Below, one piece after another: positions 13,469 to 18,628 of a stretch of 18,628 nucleotides of DNA. The stretch is taken from contig CAYONZ010000062.1 in the NCBI GenBank assembly GCA_964405465.1, positions 1 to 18,628 of the forward strand, given 5' to 3'. Source of the DNA: CAYONZ01 sp964405465. GTDB taxonomy: Bacteria; Bdellovibrionota; Bdellovibrionia; Bdellovibrionales; JAMPXM01. The notes below the pieces were generated by a model. That model saw only the letters and a list, made by a program, of their open reading frames with translations. It made no database searches and was not told the origin of the DNA. Position numbers and translations under genes: made by a program. How positions within the stretch are numbered: the stretch's first letter is position 1; every line of letters begins with the position of its first letter.

Positions 13469-15049
13469 ATGAGTAAACTATTGCAAAATATTAAAATTGG
13501 ACTCGATGAAACGATTGAAGAAAAGCTTGAGCTCTTGAGCCCTGAGTTTAGTCAATATCGCATTCATCGAAAGAGCGTCGATGCCAGACGCTCAAGCGAT
13601 CCCCATTGGGTGGTTTCGGTTGAAGTCTTCGAAAAAAATGAAACTCCACCTCTTGAAAATTTTGATCCACCTAAAATAAGCTTTCCAAAATCTGAAGATC
13701 GGCCCTTGATCATTGGCTCTGGGCCGGCTGGTCTTTTTGCTGCTCTTCGTTTTGTTGAACGAGGTGTGCCTTGTGTGCTGCTCGAGCGTGGCTCCTTAGG
13801 ACCTAAACGAATCAATGCCATTAATCGTTTTTGGCGATACGGCGAACTCGACCTCGACAACAATGTTTGTTTTGGCGAGGGAGGTGCCGGCCTGTACTCT
13901 GATGGCAAACTCATCACCCGAATCAAAAGCGAACACATACCTTATGTGATGGATCGCCTCGTCCGCTTTGGTGCCCCCAGTGAAATCAAGTATCTTGCCA
14001 ATCCACATGTCGGCAGTGATCGTATTCGCCGTGTGATTCCGAATCTGCGTCAGTACCTTGAGGCCAACGGTTGCGAAATGCATTTTGATACTGCCATGCA
14101 AGACCTGCTGGTCAGTGAGCAACAAAATACAAGGCAAGTTATCGGAGTGCGCTCACGCGATGGCCGTGAGTTCTTCGCCAAACATGTGATCTTGGCCACG
14201 GGACATTCTGCCGAAGACATCTTCTCGATGCTTGAGCAGAAGCAGGTTTTTATGGAAGGTAAGAGCTTTGCCCTTGGACTTCGAATTGAACATCCGCAAG
14301 CACAAATCAATCGCATCCAATACAGAAAGCATGCGGAACGAACCGAGCTTGGCGCCGCCAACTACAAACTAGCAGAGCATGATCACGCATCTGGTGTTGG
14401 TGTTTATAGTTTTTGTATGTGCCCAGGAGGGCTTGTGCTCTCAAGTGGCACCGAGGCCGACGGCATAGTTTGCAATGGCATGAGTAACTATAATCGAAAC
14501 TCACCTTTTGCGAATTCCGCAATGGTGGTGAGTGTGCAACATGAAAAACTATTTGGTTCTGATCTTTTTGGTGGCATGAAATTTCGCAAAGCACTTGAAC
14601 AAGATGCTCTCAAACGTGTACGGCAAGCCGGAGGAACAAAACATCTTCCTGCCCAGCGTGTGGTTGACTTTTTGAAAGGCCGCTTGGGTCCAGCCAATAA
14701 GTCGAGCTCACCGTCTGGAGTCGTACCGGTTCGTCTGGATGAACTTCTACCAAAAGAATTCACACAGTATCTGCGACAGAGTCTTGAAGTGTTCGATTCA
14801 AAAATGCGCGGTTTTATTTCAGATGAAGCCCAGTTTCATGGAGTAGAATCCCGCACCTCCTGCCCGATTCGCGTGACTCGTGATGAACAAAGCTATGAGT
14901 CTCTCAGCCATAAAGGACTTTACCCATGCGGCGAAGGCGCTGGATACGCTGGTGGCATCACCTCTGCCGCCTGTGATGGCGTACGAGTTGCAGATAGCAT
15001 CACTGACCTCTTCGCTTCGCAAAGCGCAGCGCTGACACAAAAAATTTAA
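13469..15049 (+). CDS. COG2509-type FAD-dependent oxidoreductase
   Basis: The product is 526 residues, typical of the uncharacterised FAD-dependent dehydrogenases of COG2509. An N-terminal ~75-residue alpha/beta domain precedes the Rossmann FAD-binding motif PLIIGSGPAGLFAALRF (Gly83-x-Gly85-x-x-Gly88) with Glu106 ending the second strand (VLLERG). FGEGGAGLYSDGKL at ~135-148 and HVILATGHSAEDIF are characteristic. The C-terminal FAD motif is GLYPCGEGAGYAGGITSAA at about 482-500. Several Cys (SFCMCPGG, ESRTSCPIR) recur in this family. It is predicted cytosolic; the substrate is unknown for the whole family. No Shine-Dalgarno is visible before the ATG (TTCACCCTCT). A TATGTT at 13446-13451 would give a very short leader, so weakly led or leaderless translation is possible. 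The stop is followed 8 bases later by the second MITE-like repeat. Confidence 0.86.
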   Translation: MSKLLQNIKIGLDETIEEKLELLSPEFSQYRIHRKSVDARRSSDPHWVVSVEVFEKNETPPLENFDPPKISFPKSEDRPLIIGSGPAGLFAALRFVERGVPCVLLERGSLGPKRINAINRFWRYGELDLDNNVCFGEGGAGLYSDGKLITRIKSEHIPYVMDRLVRFGAPSEIKYLANPHVGSDRIRRVIPNLRQYLEANGCEMHFDTAMQDLLVSEQQNTRQVIGVRSRDGREFFAKHVILATGHSAEDIFSMLEQKQVFMEGKSFALGLRIEHPQAQINRIQYRKHAERTELGAANYKLAEHDHASGVGVYSFCMCPGGLVLSSGTEADGIVCNGMSNYNRNSPFANSAMVVSVQHEKLFGSDLFGGMKFRKALEQDALKRVRQAGGTKHLPAQRVVDFLKGRLGPANKSSSPSGVVPVRLDELLPKEFTQYLRQSLEVFDSKMRGFISDEAQFHGVESRTSCPIRVTRDEQSYESLSHKGLYPCGEGAGYAGGITSAACDGVRVADSITDLFASQSAALTQKI

Positions 15050-15057
15050 TCTATCTT

Positions 15058-15217
15058 AGGGCGTGTCCTCAATTGGCTAGACTACTACGCAAAAGCAATA
15101 GAAATTATTTGAGCGTTGCTCGTCGTCGGAATAGCCACCACTATTTCTCCTCCTCGTGCCTTCAACTCATTTCTATTGCTTCTGCTCGCGACGTCCGACC
15201 AATTGAGGACACGCCCT
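15058..15217 (-). repeat. MITE-like hairpin repeat, copy 2 (inverted)
   Basis: A 160-bp element with the same perfect 19-bp ends as the copy at 11524, in opposite orientation and about 97% identical. The unit GGGCG...CGCCC (15059-15216) is flanked by TA on both sides (15057-15058 and 15217-15218), as expected for a TA target-site duplication. The arm AAAAGCAATAGAAAT pairs with ATTTCTATTGCTTCT, and the tip AATAG-CCACCA-CTATT closes the hairpin. Open frames crossing the element are short and reflect the repeat only. It starts 8 bases after the oxidoreductase stop, so its hairpin may also limit read-through. Confidence 0.87.
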
Positions 15218-15377
15218 ATTTCGCTCCAACGCCGACAGGCTCAGCAACTAGCTCTCTGGTTGATTTCTAATAGGTTTCTGGCGAATCCCCCTCCCTCGTC
15301 GACGGTTGGCACAGCTCTCGCAATATCAACGGTGGTGAAAGGTGAAGGTCATTTTAACAAATTATAAAGGGGAGATT
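15218..15377 (+). other. Intergenic stretch before the LprI-like gene
   Basis: These 160 bases hold no convincing gene. They should contain the promoter for the gene at 15378, but no clear -35/-10 pair is visible; TATAAA at 15364-15369 lies too close to the start codon to be its -10. The ribosome binding site AAGGGGAG is at 15367-15374. Confidence 0.5.
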
Positions 15378-15806
15378 ATGAAAAAATTTATCGTCATGAG
15401 TATGATTTTGACAGCGTTCGTGGTTAACGCTCACGCAAGTCAGGCGCAAGAAGAGGCGTGTAGCGATGACTCGACTGCAGGGATGCTAGAGTGCGGTTCA
15501 AAGAGACTAGAATTGGCAGACAAAGACCTCAACATCACTTACCGAGAAACAATGAGTAAAGCTCGGGCCTTCTATGCTTTTGATTCACGCCTACAGACCG
15601 AGTTTTTAAGTCGGCTCAAGGCTGCAGAAAAAGCCTGGATTGTTTTCCGCGATGCCCAGTGCGAACTCGATGCGGCAGTAGAGGGTCTTGGTGGCTCAAT
15701 TGAACGTGTTGTGAATCTTTCTTGCTTGATAGAGCAAACCGAGAAACGTACAGACACGCTCAAGCAAATCTTAAGCTCGCTTGAGGGCGATGCAGGTACA
15801 AAATAG
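15378..15806 (+). CDS. Secreted LprI-like (DUF1311) protein
   Basis: The product is 142 residues from the ATG at 15378, chosen for AAGGGGAG just upstream and a clean signal peptide (MKKFIVMSMILTAFVVNAHA, cleavage after AHA). An in-frame ATG at 15342 adds 12 residues before the signal peptide. The mature part is the helical LprI N-terminal domain (PF07007): CSDDSTAGMLECGSKRLELA, then DLNITYRETM, then LKAAEKAWIVFRDAQCELDA and VVNLSCLIEQTEKRTDTLKQ. Four Cys (28, 39, 95, 116) fit two disulfides. Some members are periplasmic lysozyme inhibitors, but most are untested, so inhibition of lysozyme is only a possibility. It is monocistronic, with a strong terminator 16 bases after the stop. Confidence 0.87.
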   Translation: MKKFIVMSMILTAFVVNAHASQAQEEACSDDSTAGMLECGSKRLELADKDLNITYRETMSKARAFYAFDSRLQTEFLSRLKAAEKAWIVFRDAQCELDAAVEGLGGSIERVVNLSCLIEQTEKRTDTLKQILSSLEGDAGTK

Positions 15807-15822
15807 TTCTTCGTTTCGCCTT

Positions 15823-15848
15823 AAAAGCTCCCGCCTGGGAGCTTTTTT
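15823..15848 (+). terminator. Rho-independent terminator of the LprI-like gene
   Basis: A perfect 10-bp stem, AAAAGCTCCC (15823-15832) with GGGAGCTTTT (15837-15846), has loop GCCT and a run of six Ts. The A-run on the other arm could make it work for leftward transcripts from scpB as well. Confidence 0.92.
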
Positions 15849-15920
15849 AGGAGTCAACGCTGATCTGGCCATCGTTGCTCGACAGATATTTTATATAAAC
15901 AGTTTAAATCTAAAAGTTGG

Positions 15921-15948
15921 CCAAGACGTTTTCAATTAAACGTCTTGG
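15921..15948 (-). terminator. Terminator-like hairpin at the scpB stop
   Basis: CCAAGACGTTT (15921-15931) and AAACGTCTTGG (15938-15948) form an 11-bp perfect stem with a 6-base loop. It overlaps the scpB stop (15936-15938). On the minus strand it is followed, after CCAAC, by TTTT, so it is a plausible but imperfect intrinsic terminator. Confidence 0.6.
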
Positions 15949-17486
15949 TGTCCCTCATCGTGATCGCTTGAATCTTCTGACTCAGGCAAAGCAAAATCGT
16001 CATGTTCAGGTTCAGCATCAAGGTCTTCGGACTCATCATCTTCATGATCGCTTGCACTCATCTCTGCACGATCCATTTCGGCCGAACCATGATCTTCGTC
16101 AAACTCTCGCATTTCAGCTTCGAGGGCATGAAGGGCTTCAGCTGAATTTTCAGTGGTCTCATTGGCTGCTTGCTCGGCACCTGCTGCTTGAGCCTGCCTC
16201 AACGCCTCTTCGATTCTCGCTTTTTCAAGTTGAGCCTCATAGCGACGAAGCCACTTGATGTCTTTTTCATCTACAGCCTCGCCGACTGTCATGGCCTCTT
16301 GAATGTTCTGTGCACGTTCACGGTCACGCTGCTCTCGTTGACGAATTTTTTCTTTTTCAAAAAACTCGCTCGACGAATCAATCTTTGCCAGCTGATCTGA
16401 AATCTTCAACAACTCATCTTCGCCGTCAGAGTAAGACCCCTTGACCGACTCGGCCATGGTGTCGGTGATATCAGATAGAGTCATCTTGTTTTCTTCTTCA
16501 AGCTCCCCAATACCCTCAGGAATCAATTGATCAATTTCACTTAAAGTCGGAAGTTCTTTGAGATTTCGTAATCCAAAGATCTCGAGAAATTTTCGAGTGG
16601 TGCCATACTGCATCGGTCGACCTGGAAGATCACTTTTTCCAGCAAAATTGACCAAACCGCGCTCCATCAAAGCTCGCAATAAATGGCCAGATTCCACGCC
16701 GCGAATCTCATCGACCGCAAATTTCACTATTGGCTGCTTGTAAGCGACGATAGACAAAACTTCGAGCGCTGGACCCGACAAACGAAATGGGCGAGTTTTA
16801 TTTAAACGCTTCAAGTACTCGGCATTATCCACTTTAGTACGAAGCTGATATCCCCCATTGATCTCTTCAAGGGTCACCCCGCGGGTGGCATCGGCATAGC
16901 TTGCAGCAATAAAATCGAGAGCACGCGCGATGTCTTTGTTTCGTACATTTGTATTCTTAAAAATCTGTTTAATCGTTGCTGTCGAAACTGGTCGATCGCT
17001 TGAAAACAAGAGACTTTCAATGATCGACTGCAATTGGTCTGCTTCAATAAACTCAAGTGGCTCGCCTGACTCAAGAGACTCATTGAGCTCCTCTTGATCT
17101 TCTTGTTCAGCCATGCCGAGCGAAGACGCAGACATAGTCATGTCACTTTCATCCGCCATATCTGAGCCCTTTGGCTCTGCTTGCACAGCATGAAGAGCTT
17201 CATCACTCTGTTCGACATCAAACAAATCAATCTGATTGGCCGGAGAGGCATTTAAAGACAAGGACTCTGGTGTCTCTAGTTTTTCTGCCGATTCTGTCTC
17301 GGGTGAGGCTTGAGCCGTAGTTTGAGTTTCTTCATTCTTGGCCTGTGTTTCGTCTTCAATAAAATCTAAACCAGCGAGCTCGAATTCAATCTCAATCTTA
17401 GGAGTGACGTCATCATCAAACGCAGCCATCGCAGCACTTGATTCTTGTGCGAGACCCTTCACATTTTCTAATTCTTTTTCGCTCAT
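15936..17486 (-). CDS. scpB: Chromosome segregation/condensation protein ScpB with long acidic extensions
   Basis: The product is 516 residues; typical ScpB is about 180-260. The core lies at ~148-320: two winged-helix domains starting DQLQSIIESLLFSSDRPVST, then LSGPALEVLSIVAYKQPIVK, DEIRGVESGHLLRALMERGL, and the family hallmark GRPMQYGTTRKFLEIFGL (289-306) followed by LKELPTLSEID. It is preceded by ~147 residues and followed by ~195 residues that are dominated by Glu, Asp, Ala, Ser and Gln. Only a charged helix at ~375-440 (FFEKEKIRQREQRDRERAQN) looks ordered. With ScpA and SMC, ScpB forms the bacterial condensin that compacts and separates chromosomes. The ATG directly follows the scpA stop with no spacer, and GGAG inside the scpA end serves as binding site, so the two should be translationally coupled. 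Confidence 0.9.
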   Translation of the reverse strand: MSEKELENVKGLAQESSAAMAAFDDDVTPKIEIEFELAGLDFIEDETQAKNEETQTTAQASPETESAEKLETPESLSLNASPANQIDLFDVEQSDEALHAVQAEPKGSDMADESDMTMSASSLGMAEQEDQEELNESLESGEPLEFIEADQLQSIIESLLFSSDRPVSTATIKQIFKNTNVRNKDIARALDFIAASYADATRGVTLEEINGGYQLRTKVDNAEYLKRLNKTRPFRLSGPALEVLSIVAYKQPIVKFAVDEIRGVESGHLLRALMERGLVNFAGKSDLPGRPMQYGTTRKFLEIFGLRNLKELPTLSEIDQLIPEGIGELEEENKMTLSDITDTMAESVKGSYSDGEDELLKISDQLAKIDSSSEFFEKEKIRQREQRDRERAQNIQEAMTVGEAVDEKDIKWLRRYEAQLEKARIEEALRQAQAAGAEQAANETTENSAEALHALEAEMREFDEDHGSAEMDRAEMSASDHEDDESEDLDAEPEHDDFALPESEDSSDHDEGHQDV

Positions 17487-18628
17487 TTAAATCTCCGCAT
17501 CCGTATTAAAAGCCTGTCTCTCTAAATAAGTCTCTGGTCTATTTTCCGATATTTTTTCTGGCATATTTTCTGTGACTTTTGTCGGCGCCGCCTCTGCCGA
17601 TTTTTCAAGTGCTTGATCATTCAGCTTATCACTCAACTGCTCATTCAGCAGTGCTGCAGACCCTTCGGCTCCAACCTCGAGCGAATCTTTCTCAAGCCCA
17701 GCACCCTGAGTAACTGCAACTGGTTGGTCTTCGCTCGCATCAAGATCAAGTTCAAGTTCTGCAAGTAGAATATCCTCATCGCTCGCCATCTCTCCAGAGG
17801 CCATCAGGTCAGCTTCTATTTGATCTGGAGATGATCCCAAAGAGTTGAACTCTTGGGGCGCCCGCTGCGCCAAGGTCTCGATGTTTAGAGGCGTTAGCCG
17901 GTCTTCGGCATCAGTCAGCACGAACTCTTCAACAGCTGCTTCGCCGTCTGCGATTTCAGCAGCGGCTTCGGCTCCGATTTTGGATTCGAGCCCAACATCT
18001 GCTTCAGTGTCGCCTTCGACACCAATATCGGCACTAAAAAGACTCTCTTCCTTCTGCAACTCGGCTTCAATTTCAAGATCCACAGCTTGCATGGCCAAAA
18101 GATCGCTCTCTCCTGAACCCGAGGCCAGGCCCTCGGCCATTCTCTCGGTTTCCGCTTGAATCTTTGCGTTTTCCTCGCGATCATCTTCAGCGCGTGCCTG
18201 CTCTTCAACAGCAAGTGTCTCGATGGCGTCTTCCATCATCTGTCGCACAACCTCATCTGCATCTTGCGCATCGAATTCCTGAACTCGTTCTAAAACATTG
18301 CGTTCAATTTCTTTTTTCGTCTCGATATAGATGTCACCATAAATTTCATTTTGGTAAACAGACACAAATCCCATACGGGTTAACTCAAGACTTGAGAGAA
18401 AAGTAATAAGAAGCTGTAAACGCGCCTGAAACGGCTCCGTCGCAGTGACCAAATCGGTAAGTAAAACCTTTTGCCCTACGATCAGTCGATCTTTAATTTC
18501 AAGAACACGTTGGGCGATGGACTGACCTTTCGCCCTCACTTTATGAACAGTCTTTTTCATCTTCTTAACAGCAGAACGATACGACCGAATGAGCGAAAAC
18601 AAAGCATCATCTTCAGTGATGATCGGAC
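17487..18628 (-). CDS. scpA: Segregation/condensation protein ScpA, 5'-truncated by the window edge, with acidic tail
   Basis: The frame is open to the window end and continues upstream (PIITEDDALFSLIRSYRSAV), so the TTG at 18602 is not the start. Only the C-terminal 380 codons are visible. The first ~105 contain the end of the ScpA kleisin: a linker ending AQRVLEIKDRL and the winged helix that binds SMC heads (RLQLLITFLSSLELTRMGFV, then NEIYGDIYIE). In ordinary ScpA the protein would end here at about 250-280 residues. Instead ~270 more residues follow, very rich in Glu, Asp, Ala and Leu and almost free of aromatic residues, with no recognisable domain. These are probably disordered. The call rests on the C-terminal winged helix and on the adjacent scpB, the usual order. 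The stop abuts the scpB ATG. Confidence 0.82.
   Translation of the reverse strand, partial: PIITEDDALFSLIRSYRSAVKKMKKTVHKVRAKGQSIAQRVLEIKDRLIVGQKVLLTDLVTATEPFQARLQLLITFLSSLELTRMGFVSVYQNEIYGDIYIETKKEIERNVLERVQEFDAQDADEVVRQMMEDAIETLAVEEQARAEDDREENAKIQAETERMAEGLASGSGESDLLAMQAVDLEIEAELQKEESLFSADIGVEGDTEADVGLESKIGAEAAAEIADGEAAVEEFVLTDAEDRLTPLNIETLAQRAPQEFNSLGSSPDQIEADLMASGEMASDEDILLAELELDLDASEDQPVAVTQGAGLEKDSLEVGAEGSAALLNEQLSDKLNDQALEKSAEAAPTKVTENMPEKISENRPETYLERQAFNTDAEI

Noticed and set aside
11524..15217. Composite transposon or CRISPR-like repeat pair
   Set aside because: Only two copies, no transposase, no spacers, and the enclosed genes are ordinary housekeeping or unknown genes.
15073..15367. 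Two overlapping plus-strand frames crossing the repeat
   Set aside because: They are frames of the MITE-like repeat and its flank, without binding sites or protein-like composition.
1..18628. tRNA, rRNA, integrase, attachment sites or CRISPR arrays
   Set aside because: Looked for by eye on both strands; no cloverleaf ending in CCA, rRNA core sequence, recombinase motif or regular repeat-spacer array was seen.

Overview
The window reads as ordinary chromosome of a Gram-negative bacterium: two outer-membrane beta-barrel proteins, an RND inner-membrane transporter, phosphatidylserine decarboxylase, signal peptides and good AGGAG-type ribosome binding sites. The mid-range base composition and gene style (U32 tRNA-hydroxylation protein, long-tailed ScpA/ScpB, many small secreted proteins of unknown function) would fit a Bdellovibrionota or other former deltaproteobacterial lineage. 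That placement is an impression; no marker gene here proves it. A 100-N run inside the RND gene shows this is a scaffolded draft assembly.

Layout. 1-164 is the start of a leftward gene cut by the window edge, encoding a membrane-anchored protein. 346-2798 is a rightward two-gene operon with a 4-base overlap: a hemerythrin-like protein and a group II PLP-dependent decarboxylase. It ends in a hairpin shared with the convergent trhP (yegQ) gene, 2835-4181. Upstream of trhP on the same strand, 4238-4915 encodes a secreted ten-cysteine protein whose cysteine spacing closely follows animal stanniocalcin; this is the most surprising gene here. 5064-6032 is a TPR-like helical repeat protein facing a small outer-membrane barrel (6036-6617). 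Rightward again are an Omp85-type barrel without POTRA domains (6755-8182) and an RND permease (8303-11254) with no adaptor or TolC gene beside it.

11255-11785 is a 531-base gene-free stretch with a ~160-bp MITE-like repeat (11524-11682) and a leader rich in inverted repeats. Then come a small membrane/coiled-coil protein (11786-12364), psd on the minus strand (12462-13310) and a COG2509-type FAD oxidoreductase (13469-15049). A second, inverted, ~97% identical repeat copy (15058-15217) lies 8 bases after that gene's stop. An LprI-like secreted protein (15378-15806) ends in a textbook terminator.

The right end is the leftward scpA-scpB pair for the SMC condensin complex. The two genes abut with no spacer, and both proteins carry long, strongly acidic, low-complexity extensions. 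scpA runs off the window. No rRNA, tRNA, CRISPR array, transposase or phage gene was recognised.
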